A stretch of 64,000 bases of DNA from Paragemmobacter sp943370085 (GCA_943370085.1 CALRPT020000002.1:62001-126000); one strand, 5' to 3'; positions 33,063 to 42,223 are shown, counted from the stretch's first letter. A program made the numbers and translations. Notes: generated from the sequence alone by a model not told the origin.

Positions 33063-33904
33063 TGGTGTTGTGGCTGGCGATCCTGTTCTGGGTGGTGGCC
33101 TGGGCGGTGAATGTCTGGATCGCGGGGCGGGTGAAGGCTGGCCCCTTGCGCATGGTGCCGCCGGTGCTGTTCGGGCTGGCGGTGCTGGTGCTGTGGGAGG
33201 GCGCGGTACGCGCGCTGGCCGTGCCGGAGGTGATCTTGCCTGCGCCATCGGTGGTGGCGGCGACGGTGGCGGGGAATCTTGGACTGCTATGGTCGGATTT
33301 CGTGCAGACCATCGTGAAGGGCGCGCTGTCGGGCTATGTGATGGGCTGTGGCGCGGCGCTGGTGGTGGCGGTGCTGGTGGACCGATCGCAGCTATTGACG
33401 CGGGGTCTGCTGCCGGTGGGGAATTTTGTGGCGGCGCTGCCCATCGTGGGCGTTGCGCCGATCATGGTGACCTGGTTCGGGTTCGGCTGGCAGTCGAAGG
33501 CGGCGGTGGTCTTTGCGATGGTGTTCTTTCCGGTGCTGGTCAATGCAGTCGCCGGTCTGACGGCCAGCGACCGGATGCACCGTGACCTTATGCGGACCTA
33601 TGGCGCGGGTTATGGGCCGACACTGTTGAAGCTGCGGTTGCCGGCGGCGATGCCCTTCATCTTCAACGGGTTGAAGATTGCCACAACCCTGGCGGTCATC
33701 GGGGCTATTGTTGCCGAGTTTTTTGGCTCTCCGACGCGGGGGATGGGATTTCGTATCTCGACCGCGGTCGGATCGCTTGCACTGCCCATGGTCTGGGCGC
33801 AGATTTTCGTGGCGGCCCTTGCGGGCACCACGTTCTATGGGTTCGTGGCACTGGTGGAACGCCGGGTCACGTTCTGGCACCCGTCGCAGAGAGTGCGGGG
33901 ATAA
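33059..33904 (+). CDS. ABC transporter permease, second of pair
   Basis: A 281-residue permease with about six to seven helices and an EAA loop LMRTYGAGYGPTLLKLRLPAAMPFI cut as LMRTYGAGYG and LKLRLPAAMP. It would form a heterodimer with the preceding permease. Start is ATG 33059 (overlap with the preceding TGA); ATG 33062 is equally possible. The binding-protein gene follows after 21 bases. Confidence 0.88.
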   Translation: MMVLWLAILFWVVAWAVNVWIAGRVKAGPLRMVPPVLFGLAVLVLWEGAVRALAVPEVILPAPSVVAATVAGNLGLLWSDFVQTIVKGALSGYVMGCGAALVVAVLVDRSQLLTRGLLPVGNFVAALPIVGVAPIMVTWFGFGWQSKAAVVFAMVFFPVLVNAVAGLTASDRMHRDLMRTYGAGYGPTLLKLRLPAAMPFIFNGLKIATTLAVIGAIVAEFFGSPTRGMGFRISTAVGSLALPMVWAQIFVAALAGTTFYGFVALVERRVTFWHPSQRVRG

Positions 33905-33925
33905 GATGACAACAAGGAGGTTGGC

Positions 33926-34921
33926 ATGATGAAAGGACTTTTGACGGGTGCGTTGTTGGCGGTGTTCGCCGCTGGCGCGGCCCAGGCCCAGGATCAGGTG
34001 CGGTTGCAGCTGAAATGGGTGACCCAGGCGCAGTTCGCCGGGTATTATGTGGCCGAGGCGAAAGGGTTCTATGACGAAGAGAACCTTGACGTGTCGATCC
34101 TGCCAGGCGGGCCGGATATCGCGCCCGAGCAGGTGATCGCAGGCGGTGGCGCGGATGTTATCACCACCTGGATGCCCGCCGCATTGGCCGCGCGGGAGCG
34201 GGGCGTTCCGCTGGTGAACATCGCGCAGCCGTTCAAGAATCAGGGGCTTTCCTTCGTGTGCCGCAAGGATATGGGCGTGGAAAGCACCGCCGATTTCCCG
34301 GGCAAGACGCTGGGCGTGTGGTTCTTCGGGAACGAGTATCCCTTCTATGCCTGGATGGCGAAGCTGGGGCTGGCGACCGATGGCAGCGAGGGCGGCGTGA
34401 CTGTTCTGAAGCAGGCCTTCGACGTGGAGGCGCTGCTGAACGGGCAGGCGGCCTGTATCAGCGTGATGACCTATAACGAATATGGTCAGGTGCTGGATGC
34501 CGGGCTGACGCCGGAACAGCTGACGTTCTTCAGCTATGGCGATCAGGGCGTTAAGGTGATGGAGGACGGGCTTTACGTGATGGAGTCCGCGCTGGCAGAT
34601 CCGGCCTTTGAAGAAAAGATGGTGCGGTTCGTGCGTGCCAGCATGAAGGGCTGGAAGTATGCCGAGGCCAACCCGGCCGAGGCCGCGCAGATTGTGGTGG
34701 ATGCCGACCAGACCGGTCTGCAGACGTTGGAGCACCAGACCTACATGATGGGCGAAGTGGCCAAGCTGACCGCAGGGTCGAACGGGGCGCTGGACCCGGC
34801 CGATTTCAACGCAACGGTCGAGGCGCTGCTGGCGGCGGTGAGCCCGGACAATCCGGCCATCACCAAGGCACCGGATGCGGCGGCCTTTACCACGGCGATC
34901 ACGGACAAGGCGCTGCAGTAA
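33926..34921 (+). CDS. NMT1/THI5-like ABC substrate-binding protein
   Basis: A 331-residue periplasmic binding protein. It has a signal peptide (MMKGLLTGALLAVFAAGAAQA) and an NMT1/THI5-type mature start (LQLKWVTQAQFAGYYVAEAKGFY cut at Q/FAGYY). The relatives bind the pyrimidine moiety of thiamine (HMP or formylaminopyrimidine). Beside hydA and preTA, a pyrimidine base, dihydropyrimidine or ureido compound is the likely ligand. A strong AAGGAGG precedes the ATG and an intrinsic terminator follows. Confidence 0.9.
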   Translation: MMKGLLTGALLAVFAAGAAQAQDQVRLQLKWVTQAQFAGYYVAEAKGFYDEENLDVSILPGGPDIAPEQVIAGGGADVITTWMPAALAARERGVPLVNIAQPFKNQGLSFVCRKDMGVESTADFPGKTLGVWFFGNEYPFYAWMAKLGLATDGSEGGVTVLKQAFDVEALLNGQAACISVMTYNEYGQVLDAGLTPEQLTFFSYGDQGVKVMEDGLYVMESALADPAFEEKMVRFVRASMKGWKYAEANPAEAAQIVVDADQTGLQTLEHQTYMMGEVAKLTAGSNGALDPADFNATVEALLAAVSPDNPAITKAPDAAAFTTAITDKALQ

Positions 34922-34958
34922 GTAGTCTTTGACGGCATGACTGACGGAATCACTGGGG

Positions 34959-34990
34959 CGCGCGCGGGGAGACCTGCGCGCGTCTTTCTT
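34959..34990 (+). terminator. intrinsic terminator after the binding-protein gene
   Basis: Arms CGCGCGC (34959-34965) and GCGCGCG (34976-34982) are followed by TCTTTCTTTC. Confidence 0.65.
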
Positions 34991-35019
34991 TCGCGTGGCG
35001 TGACGGGGACTATGGAATT

Positions 35020-35042
35020 GGGTATTTGGGCCAAGATGAAGC
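35020..35042 (+). repeat. dispersed intergenic repeat, copy F
   Basis: Plus-strand copy with the same extended flank (CGGCAG) as copy D, upstream of the ScfR-like regulator gene. Confidence 0.7.
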
Positions 35043-35120
35043 GGCAGTTGTAAAGTTTTCACGCCCTTGTAAATTCTGGACTCTGGAAATCTGCACATCT
35101 TGCCGGGGGAGGGCCAAGCG

Positions 35121-36428
35121 ATGCCGATGTCGGCGCTGACGGGAACGCGGTTGCGCGAGCGGCGGCTGGCGCTGGGGCTGCGGCAGGCCGACGTGGCGCG
35201 CGAGGCAGGGGTGTCGGCGTCCTATCTGAACCTGATCGAGCACAATCGCAGGCGGGTGACCCCGGAGTTGCTGGAGGCGCTGGCCGGCGTGCTGGGCATG
35301 CCGTTGGCGGCCTTGCGCGAGGGGGCGGGGGGCAGCCTGTTGCAGGATCTGCGCGCGGCGGCGGCGGCGGCGGGCGAGGGGAGCGGCGCGGAACTGGACC
35401 GGGTGGAGGAATTTGCCGGGCGGTTTCCGGGCTGGGCGGCAGCGCTGATCGCGCTGGAGCGGCGGGCGGCAGGGCTGGAGCGGGCGGTGGAGGCGCTGAA
35501 TGACCGGATGACGCATGATCCGCATCTGTCGGCCTCGCTGCACGAGATGTTGTCGGCGGTGTCATCGGTGCGATCGACGGCGGAGATTCTGGCCGAGCCG
35601 GGCGAGATTGCCCCCGAATGGCGCGAGCGTTTCCAGCGCAACCTCTTTGCCGACAGCGAGCGGTTGGCGGCGGGGTCGGAGGCGCTGGTGGCCTATCTGG
35701 ACGGGTCCGAACAGGCCGGGGTTCAGGGGATTGCCGCGCCGCAAGAGGAGCTTGAGGCCTGGTTGGCCGGGCGGGGCTGGCACCTGCCAGAGCTGGAGCC
35801 CGCAGGCGCGGGACCGGAGGCCCTGCTGCGCGAGGTGGCGGGGTTGGTATCGGGAGGCGCGCGCGTTCTGGCGCGGGACTGGGTGGCGCGGGCCGTCGAG
35901 GAGGCGGCTGCATTGCCGCTGGAGGTGATGGAGGCTGAGGTTGCGCAGGCCGGGCCTGCGGGACCCGACCCGCTGCGCATCGCGCAGGCGGCGGGTCTGT
36001 CGGTGGTGGCGGTGATGCGGCGGCTGGCGTTGCAGCCGGGGGCAGCGGCGGGGTTGGTGGTCTGTGACGGATCGGGGACGATGGTCTTTCGCAAGCCTGC
36101 CGAGGGCTTTGCAGTTCCGCGCTTTGGGGCGGCCTGCCCGTTGTGGCCGATCTTTGCCGCGCTGGGGCGGCCGGGCAGCCCGGTGGTTGCCGATCTGGTG
36201 ACGGTGGGGCGCGGGGCGCGGCGGTTCCGGACGCTGGCCTGGTGCGACCTGCGTCATCCCGAGGGTTTGGGCGGGGTGGAGTTGCGCGAGGCGGCGATGC
36301 TGGTCTGGCCGGTGGAGGGTTCCGTCACGGGTGACATGGCCGTGCAGGTGGGGACGAGTTGCCGGGTCTGTGCCCGGGCCGGCTGTGCGGCGCGGCGGGA
36401 GCCTTCGATCATGGGTGAGGTGGAATGA
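35121..36428 (+). CDS. XRE-family regulator with acyl-CoA-type sensor domain (ScfR/RamB-like)
   Basis: A 435-residue regulator. The N-terminal helix-turn-helix (GLRQADVAREAGVSASYLNL within residues 20-45) is of Cro/CI type. The large C-terminal part ends in a cysteine cluster (CRVCARAGCAARREP), as in the short-chain-fatty-acyl/RamB/ScfR group that control glyoxylate, methylcitrate and related acyl-CoA pathways. It lies just upstream of a receiver/sensor-kinase block on the same strand. ATG 35121 is used because the HTH begins shortly after it. Confidence 0.82.
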   Translation: MPMSALTGTRLRERRLALGLRQADVAREAGVSASYLNLIEHNRRRVTPELLEALAGVLGMPLAALREGAGGSLLQDLRAAAAAAGEGSGAELDRVEEFAGRFPGWAAALIALERRAAGLERAVEALNDRMTHDPHLSASLHEMLSAVSSVRSTAEILAEPGEIAPEWRERFQRNLFADSERLAAGSEALVAYLDGSEQAGVQGIAAPQEELEAWLAGRGWHLPELEPAGAGPEALLREVAGLVSGGARVLARDWVARAVEEAAALPLEVMEAEVAQAGPAGPDPLRIAQAAGLSVVAVMRRLALQPGAAAGLVVCDGSGTMVFRKPAEGFAVPRFGAACPLWPIFAALGRPGSPVVADLVTVGRGARRFRTLAWCDLRHPEGLGGVELREAAMLVWPVEGSVTGDMAVQVGTSCRVCARAGCAARREPSIMGEVE

Positions 36429-36579
36429 CGGGATCCGGTTCGGGGTGAATGGCCTTTGACACTGGGCTTTTGACACGGGGCTTTTGACACGGGGCGCGGA
36501 ATTGCGCATCGTGATGTCAGGCCGGGAGGAAGAGGCGTGCAGCAGATGCGCCATGGCCGACAAGGGGGGAAAGCGCGGA

Positions 36580-36948
36580 ATGGCAAGCCATGTCCTGCTG
36601 ATCGAGGACGAGCCGAACATAGCCGAGGCGATCCGCTTCATCCTGAGCCGTGATGGATGGCAGGTATCGACCATGGCGGATGGGATCGGCGCGGCTGAGG
36701 CCGTGCGCGAAGCGCGGCATGATCTGGTGATCCTGGACCTTATGCTGCCGGGCTGTTCGGGGCTGGAGGTGCTGGAGGCGATCCGGGCTGATCCGGTGAC
36801 GGAGGCGGTGCCGGTGCTGATGCTGACGGCCAAGGGCCAGGGGCGCGACCGGGAGGCGGCAGAACGCGCCGGGGTGAGCCGGTTCATGACCAAGCCGTTC
36901 TCCAATGCCGAAATGCTGGCCTCGGTGCGGGAATTGGTGGCGCGATGA
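36580..36948 (+). CDS. single-domain response regulator (receiver only)
   Basis: A 122-residue CheY-like receiver. The acidic pocket is Glu9-Asp10, the phosphorylation site is Asp53 in VILDLMLPG, with Thr83 and Lys105 (FMTKPF). There is no output domain, so it must act by protein contact or phosphorelay. Its stop overlaps the start of the next gene (ATGA), which is followed by the SLC5-type kinase, its probable partner. ATG 36553 is an alternative start. Confidence 0.88.
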   Translation: MASHVLLIEDEPNIAEAIRFILSRDGWQVSTMADGIGAAEAVREARHDLVILDLMLPGCSGLEVLEAIRADPVTEAVPVLMLTAKGQGRDREAAERAGVSRFMTKPFSNAEMLASVRELVAR

Positions 36949-37211
36949 GGCGGCCGCGCGCGCCCCTGTTCCTGAAGCGCGGAAGTTATCGCAAGCGGCG
37001 GTTGCGGGATGCGGCGCGGATGCTGCCTGTGCTGGGCGCGCTGCTTTTGCTGGTGCCGATCCTGTGGTCGCCGGGTGACACGGCGCGCCCCGATACGGCG
37101 CGGGATGGCATCTATCTGTTCGCCGTCTGGTTCGGTCTGGTGCTGGTGGCGGCGCTGATGGCACCGGGACTGGCCGAGGAAAGCGCCGAGGACGAGGGCG
37201 AGGAGCGCTAG
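36945..37211 (+). CDS. small two-helix membrane protein, 88 aa
   Basis: An 88-residue protein with a basic N-terminus (MRRPRAPLFLKRGSYRKRR), two membrane helices (about residues 26-42 and 56-74) and an acidic tail (EESAEDEGEE). It is translationally coupled to the receiver gene by ATGA and lies two bases before the kinase. It may be an auxiliary subunit of the transporter-like kinase, comparable in position to the small DUF4212 partners of SLC5-type sensors; homology was not established. Confidence 0.75.
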   Translation: MRRPRAPLFLKRGSYRKRRLRDAARMLPVLGALLLLVPILWSPGDTARPDTARDGIYLFAVWFGLVLVAALMAPGLAEESAEDEGEER

Positions 37212-37213
37212 AG

Positions 37214-39901
37214 ATGCCCTTCAACCTTTTGGTGCTGTCCTGTCTGGCCTATGTGGCCTGTTTGTTCCTTGTGGCCTTTCTGGCCGAGCGGCGGGCGGCA
37301 ATGGGGCGGATCGGGTGGCTGCGGTCGCCGATGATCTATACGCTGTCCCTGTCGATCTATTGCACGGCCTGGACGTTTTATGGCGCGGTCGGCTATGCGG
37401 CGCGGTCGGGGCTGGAGTTCGTGACGATCTATCTGGGGCCGACGCTGGTTTTCGTGGGCTGGTGGCTGTTGTTGCGCAAGCTGGTGGTGATCGGGCGACA
37501 GCAGCGTGTGACGTCGATTGCGGACCTGATTTCATCCCGATTTGGCAAGTCGAACCTGCTGGGGGTGGTGGTCACACTGCTCGCCGTGGTGGCGGCGACG
37601 CCCTATATCGCGCTGCAACTGCAATCGGTAACGCTGTCCTTTGGCGTCTTTGCCAGCGAAACGCCGGAAGGGTGGGCGTTGCCGGACCGGGATTCCACCG
37701 CGATCTGGGTGGCGGCGGGGCTGGCGCTGTTCACCATCCTGTTCGGGACACGCAATCTGGATGCCAAGGAACAGCATCACGGTGTGGTTCTGGCCATCGC
37801 GGTGGAGGCGGTGGTCAAGCTGGTGGCGCTCTTGGCGGTGGGGATTTTCGTGGTCTGGGGGCTGGCAGGGGGGCCGGCAGAGATGATCGAACGGATCGAC
37901 GCCTCGCCCATCGCGGATTGGGAATTGCAGCCGGGTCGGTGGGCGGGGCTGATCTTCGTGTCGGCTGCGGCCGTGATCTGCCTGCCGCGCATGTTTCAGG
38001 TGATGATCGTCGAGGATGGCGAGGAACGGCATATGGCGCGGGCGAGCTGGGCCTTTCCGCTCTATCTGCTGTTGATGAGTCTGTTCATCGTGCCCATCGC
38101 CGTGATGGGGCTGGAGCGGATGCCGGCGGGTTCCAACCCCGACATGTTCATGCTGACCCTGCCGCTGTCCGAGGGGCAGGGAACGCTGGCGATGCTGGCG
38201 TTTCTGGGCGGGTTTTCCAGTGCCACATCCATGGTGATCGTGGAGAGCATCGCGCTGGCCACCATGGTTTCGAACCACGTGGTCATGCCGATCTGGCTGA
38301 AGTTGCGGCCAAAGGCGGCCATTTCGGGGGATGTGCGGCGGATCGTGATTCTGTCGCGGCGGCTGTCGATCGTGGCGGTGCTGACGCTGGGCTATCTTTA
38401 CTACCGGATGTCGGGGGGATCGGCGGCGCTGGCGGCCATCGGTCTGATCGCCTTTGTGGGCATGGCGCAGGTGATGCCGGTGCTGGTGGGCGGGCTTTAT
38501 TGGCGCGGGGCCACGCGGATGGGGGCGGTGGCGGGGCTGGTGACGGGGTTTGTCGTCTGGGCCTATACGCTTTACCTGCCATCCTTCGGGCCGGGGGCGG
38601 CGTTGTCGGTGGCGGTGTTCGAGCAGGGGCTGGGCGGGATCGGCTGGCTGCGCCCGCAGGCCTTGTTCGGGGTGGAGGGGATGGACCCGCTGCTGCATGC
38701 GCTGTTCTGGTCGATGGTGCTGAACACCGTGGCCTTCTGCGCGGTGTCGCTGTTCACCTTTCCGGGGCCTGTGGAGCGGATGCAGGGCGCGGCCTTCGTG
38801 AATGTCTTTGATGCCGAGGCGGCGGGGCCGCAGGGCTGGGCGCGCGGGCGGGCCGAGCCGGAGGCGCTGTTAGTGATGACGCAGCGGATTCTGGGCAAGG
38901 AGGCGGCGTTGGCGGTTTTCGCGGCCGAAGCAAGGGGGCAGGGCAAGGAGGGATATCTGCCCGATGCCACGCCGGATTTCGTGGCGGGGCTGGAGCGGCG
39001 GCTGGCGGGTTCGGTGGGGGCGGCAACGGCCCATGCGATGATCAGCCAGATCGTGGGGCGCGCCACGGTATCGGTCGAGGATCTGATGGCGGTGGCCAAT
39101 GAAACCGCGCAGATCATGGAATACTCCGCCGAACTGGAAAGCCAGCGCGAGGAGTTGACCCGCACCGCACGGCAATTGCGCGAGGCGAATGAAAAGCTGA
39201 CCCAGCTTTCGGTGCAAAAGGACGCCTTCCTGAGCCAGATCAGCCATGAGTTGCGCACGCCCATGACATCCATCCGGGCGTTTTCCGAGATATTGACTGA
39301 GGGCGATCTGCCCCCCGAGATGGTGGCGAATTACGGGCGGATCATCCACGAAGAGGCGATCCGTCTGACGCGGCTGCTGGATGATCTGCTGGATCTGAGC
39401 GTGCTGGAAAACGGATCGGTGCAGTTGAACCTGAGCCTTGCCAATCTGCAGCAGCTGATCGACCGGGCGCTGGCCTCGGCCAGCCATACGCGGCCCGAGC
39501 GGGTGTTTGTGATCCACCGCGATCTGCCCAGCGAGAACCTGTTCGTTCGGACGGATGCCGACCGTTTGGTGCAGGTGTTCATCAACCTGATTTCGAATGC
39601 GCGGAAGTATTGCGATTCGGATGCGCCGGAGTTGAAGATCACCGTGCGTCAGCGGTCAGGCCGGGTGTCGGTGGATTTCGTGGATAACGGATCGGGGATC
39701 CCGAAACAGAGCCAGGGGATCATCTTCGAGAAATTCGCCCGGCTGACGGATCAGACCCGGGCCGGCGGGGCGGGGCTGGGATTGGCGATCTGCCGCGAGG
39801 TGATGGCCAATCTGGGTGGAACCATCGGGTATCTGCCGGGGCAGGGCGGGGCGGCGTTCCGTGTGACGCTGCCGCTGCGGTTGGATCAGAAGGCGGCTTA
39901 A
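37214..39901 (+). CDS. SLC5-type solute symporter/sensor histidine kinase fusion (CbrA/CrbS-like)
   Basis: An 895-residue protein. Residues 1 to about 500 form a sodium:solute symporter-like domain with 12-13 helices (SLSIYCTAWTFYGAVGYAAR, TSIADLISSRFGKS). After a linker and coiled coil comes a kinase core with the H-box SHELRTPMTSIRAF (His678), an N-box NLISNARKY, G1 DNGSGIP and G2 GAGLGLAICREVM. Proteins of this layout (CbrA, CrbS, MxtR) sense or transport amino acids, acetate or other carboxylates. The preceding receiver is the likely phosphate acceptor. Confidence 0.92.
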   Translation: MPFNLLVLSCLAYVACLFLVAFLAERRAAMGRIGWLRSPMIYTLSLSIYCTAWTFYGAVGYAARSGLEFVTIYLGPTLVFVGWWLLLRKLVVIGRQQRVTSIADLISSRFGKSNLLGVVVTLLAVVAATPYIALQLQSVTLSFGVFASETPEGWALPDRDSTAIWVAAGLALFTILFGTRNLDAKEQHHGVVLAIAVEAVVKLVALLAVGIFVVWGLAGGPAEMIERIDASPIADWELQPGRWAGLIFVSAAAVICLPRMFQVMIVEDGEERHMARASWAFPLYLLLMSLFIVPIAVMGLERMPAGSNPDMFMLTLPLSEGQGTLAMLAFLGGFSSATSMVIVESIALATMVSNHVVMPIWLKLRPKAAISGDVRRIVILSRRLSIVAVLTLGYLYYRMSGGSAALAAIGLIAFVGMAQVMPVLVGGLYWRGATRMGAVAGLVTGFVVWAYTLYLPSFGPGAALSVAVFEQGLGGIGWLRPQALFGVEGMDPLLHALFWSMVLNTVAFCAVSLFTFPGPVERMQGAAFVNVFDAEAAGPQGWARGRAEPEALLVMTQRILGKEAALAVFAAEARGQGKEGYLPDATPDFVAGLERRLAGSVGAATAHAMISQIVGRATVSVEDLMAVANETAQIMEYSAELESQREELTRTARQLREANEKLTQLSVQKDAFLSQISHELRTPMTSIRAFSEILTEGDLPPEMVANYGRIIHEEAIRLTRLLDDLLDLSVLENGSVQLNLSLANLQQLIDRALASASHTRPERVFVIHRDLPSENLFVRTDADRLVQVFINLISNARKYCDSDAPELKITVRQRSGRVSVDFVDNGSGIPKQSQGIIFEKFARLTDQTRAGGAGLGLAICREVMANLGGTIGYLPGQGGAAFRVTLPLRLDQKAA

Positions 39902-39970
39902 TCCTTTCTTGGCATTTTGCCGGCATCCTGCGCCAAAGCGGTGCGGGATCAGTGGATGGCTTTGGTTCGG

Positions 39971-40864
39971 ATGAAGCGCGCAGTTGGCGCTGCAGCAGAA
40001 GACAGCGAGGCATTGGCACGCCTGTGGTCCCTTGCGCTTGCCCGTGCGGCGCAGGAGGAGATGGGGGTGCCGCTGCGCCTGTCCGGCTTTCGCGTGGAGC
40101 GGCGGAGCTTGGCCGAAATCGTGGAAATGCTGCCCGAACCTGCGCTGATCTGCGCTCTGGATGAAGGGGCGGGCGAGGCAACCGGGGTTGCCGTGCTGGA
40201 TGCCGGGTTGATGGCTGGTATGGTGGAGGCGATGACGACCGGCGCGGTCACGGCCATGGAGCGCGGCGCAGCGCGGCGCCCGACCCGCACGGATGCGGCG
40301 CTGCTTGCCCCGGTGCTGGACCGGGCCTTGACCGGGCTTGAGGCGGGGGCGAACGAGGCGGGGCTGCCCGAATGGGCGCGCGGGTTTCGCTATGCCGCCA
40401 CGGTGGATGGCGGGCGCGGTCTTTCGCTGATGCTGGAGGATGTGCCCTACAGGCTTTTGGTCGCAGACATAGATCTGGCTCTGGGGGCGCGGGCGGGGCC
40501 GCTGCTGTTGGGGATACCTGAGGGGCGCGCGGAGGCCCGGCTGGCCGTGCCGCCGCCACCGGATGGACGGTTCACCGAGGCGCTGGCGGCGCAGGTGGCC
40601 GGGGCTGAGGCGCGGCTGGAGGCGGTGCTGTCACGGCTCGCGCTGCCCTTGGGCATGGTGATGAACCTGCAGGTCGGGCAGGAGATCGTGCTGCCCAGGG
40701 CTGACATCACGCGCATCGCGGTGGAAGGGTTGGATGGCCGCAAGGTTGGTGCGGGTAAGCTGGGGCGGCAGGGGAACCTGCGGGCGGTGCGGTTGACGGC
40801 AGAGATCGTGGAGGCAGGGGCCGCGCCAGCGCAGACCCCCGCCCTAGCAGAGCGGCGATCCTGA
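39971..40864 (+). CDS. FliM/FliN-family motor-switch-like protein
   Basis: A 297-residue protein. The last 80 or so residues form a SpoA/FliN-type C-ring domain (VLPRADITRIAVEGLDGRKV, GKLGRQGNLRAVRL). The middle resembles the CheC-like part of FliM. No other flagellar gene is nearby. It may be an outlying flagellar gene or a C-ring homologue with another role. The start is uncertain: ATG 39971 is used, ATG 39956 is also in frame. Confidence 0.75.
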   Translation: MKRAVGAAAEDSEALARLWSLALARAAQEEMGVPLRLSGFRVERRSLAEIVEMLPEPALICALDEGAGEATGVAVLDAGLMAGMVEAMTTGAVTAMERGAARRPTRTDAALLAPVLDRALTGLEAGANEAGLPEWARGFRYAATVDGGRGLSLMLEDVPYRLLVADIDLALGARAGPLLLGIPEGRAEARLAVPPPPDGRFTEALAAQVAGAEARLEAVLSRLALPLGMVMNLQVGQEIVLPRADITRIAVEGLDGRKVGAGKLGRQGNLRAVRLTAEIVEAGAAPAQTPALAERRS

Positions 40865-40890
40865 TGCGGGAGCGAGTCAATGCCTCCTGG

Positions 40891-41319
40891 TCAGCCTTGC
40901 TGCGAAAGGCTTTCCAGCGTGGGGCGCAGATGTTCCAGCTGATAGCCGAAGCGGGCAGGAATGCCGATCAGATCATCCGCCGGCATTTGGCCCGCATGGG
41001 CCAATGCCCAGACGACCGAAGAGCGGTTGCCGCTGGCGCAATAGGCGAAGACGGGGCCGGTGGCGGCCTCGATCGCCGCGCGCTGGGCGGTGACGTTGTC
41101 CATCGTCATGGCCCCGCCGATCACCGGGTTGGCGATGAAGGCCAGACCCAGCGCCTCGGCCGCGCTGCGCATCACATCGGTGTGCAGATCGGGCGGGATT
41201 TCGCCATCGGGGCGGTTGTCGATGATGGTGGTATATCCTGCCGCCTTGATCGCGGGCAAATCGGCCGGGTCGATCTGGGGCGATACGGCATAGCTGGGCG
41301 TCAGGGCACGGATGTCCAT
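40891..41319 (-). CDS. TIGR01244-family sulfur transferase/phosphatase-like protein
   Basis: A 142-residue protein of the family fused to persulfide dioxygenases in Blh-type proteins. The signature is a DSP/rhodanese-like P-loop AYCASGNRSS, with Cys and Arg as expected for a thiol-based active site. It is the last gene of a four-gene minus-strand unit for sulfide/persulfide handling. ATG 41319 is used; TTG 41325 is weaker. Confidence 0.88.
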   Translation of the reverse strand: MDIRALTPSYAVSPQIDPADLPAIKAAGYTTIIDNRPDGEIPPDLHTDVMRSAAEALGLAFIANPVIGGAMTMDNVTAQRAAIEAATGPVFAYCASGNRSSVVWALAHAGQMPADDLIGIPARFGYQLEHLRPTLESLSQQG

Positions 41320-41348
41320 TCTCAAGTCCTCGGTCTGTGTGGCGGTGC

Positions 41349-41789
41349 TCAGGGTGCAGCCGCCAGCCGGTCGAGCCGCGTTCGGGCGGCGGGTGCGGCG
41401 ACCATACCCGCGAGCATGGCGATAAGGAAGACCAGACCGCCGGTGCCACCCCAGCCGAGCGAGGCCATGGCCGGGCCCGGGCAGAGGCCTGACAGGGCCC
41501 AGCCTGCGCCGAACAGGGTAGAGCCGATGACCAGCGGCGCATCGGTGGTGGAGCCGCCCGGCTTAAGCGGGATGGTCCGCCCCAGAGCCGCGGTGCGCCA
41601 ACGGGCGGCGATGCGCCAGGCGATGGCCATAGGGATCAGGGCGCCGCCCAGCACGAAGGCGAGCGTCGGGTCCCAATCGCCGAACACATCGAGCCAGCCT
41701 TGTACGCGGGTTGTGTCGGTCATGCCGGAGATCAGCAGGCCGATGCCGAAGACCGCTCCGGCGAGGGCGGAGAAGAGGTTTTGTTTCAT
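41349..41789 (-). CDS. YeeE/YedE (DUF6691-type) membrane protein, half 2
   Basis: A 146-residue protein with about four helices, of the type paired with a second YeeE-like half in sulfide-detoxification operons: FGIGLLISGMTDTTRVQGWLD, GWALSGLCPGPAMASLG. The Cys-Pro-Gly-Pro segment corresponds to the conserved Cys proposed to relay thiosulfate/sulfur. It starts two bases after the stop of the other half. Confidence 0.88.
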   Translation of the reverse strand: MKQNLFSALAGAVFGIGLLISGMTDTTRVQGWLDVFGDWDPTLAFVLGGALIPMAIAWRIAARWRTAALGRTIPLKPGGSTTDAPLVIGSTLFGAGWALSGLCPGPAMASLGWGGTGGLVFLIAMLAGMVAAPAARTRLDRLAAAP

Positions 41790-41791
41790 GG

Positions 41792-42223
41792 TCAGATCCA
41801 GCCCAGCAGGTGACGTGCCACCGCCATCAAAAGGCCGCCCGCAAGGATGTAGAAGACCGTGGCGACGATGCTGCGCAGGGACAGGCGTGAGATGCCGCAG
41901 ACGCCATGACCCGAGGTGCAGCCATTGGCGAGCCGTGTGCCAAGCCCGACGAGCAGGCCGCTGATGATGATCACGGCCCAGTTCCCGGTGAGATGCGTTT
42001 CAGCCCCGTCGAAAAGCCAAGCGATCAGCGCGGGCACGAGGATCAGACCGCCAAGGAAGGACAGCCGTTCCATCCAGTTGTCGCGGCCGCTGCCATCGAC
42101 CAGCCCGCCGACGATGCCGGAGGCCCCCATGATGCGGCCATTGACCAGAAGATAGAGCGCCGCCGCGCTGCCGATCAGCAGCCCGCCCAAAAGGCCCCAC
42201 AGCCATGCGATATCAAACATCAT
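41792..42223 (-). CDS. YeeE/YedE-family membrane protein, half 1
   Basis: A 143-residue protein with about four helices and the conserved GTRLANGCTSGHGVCGISRLS motif cut as LANGCTSGHGVCG. Its Cys residues are thought to carry sulfur across the membrane in YeeE (thiosulfate importer) homologues. Together with the gene at 41349 it forms one split transporter. Start MM at 42221-42223. Confidence 0.88.
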   Translation of the reverse strand: MMFDIAWLWGLLGGLLIGSAAALYLLVNGRIMGASGIVGGLVDGSGRDNWMERLSFLGGLILVPALIAWLFDGAETHLTGNWAVIIISGLLVGLGTRLANGCTSGHGVCGISRLSLRSIVATVFYILAGGLLMAVARHLLGWI

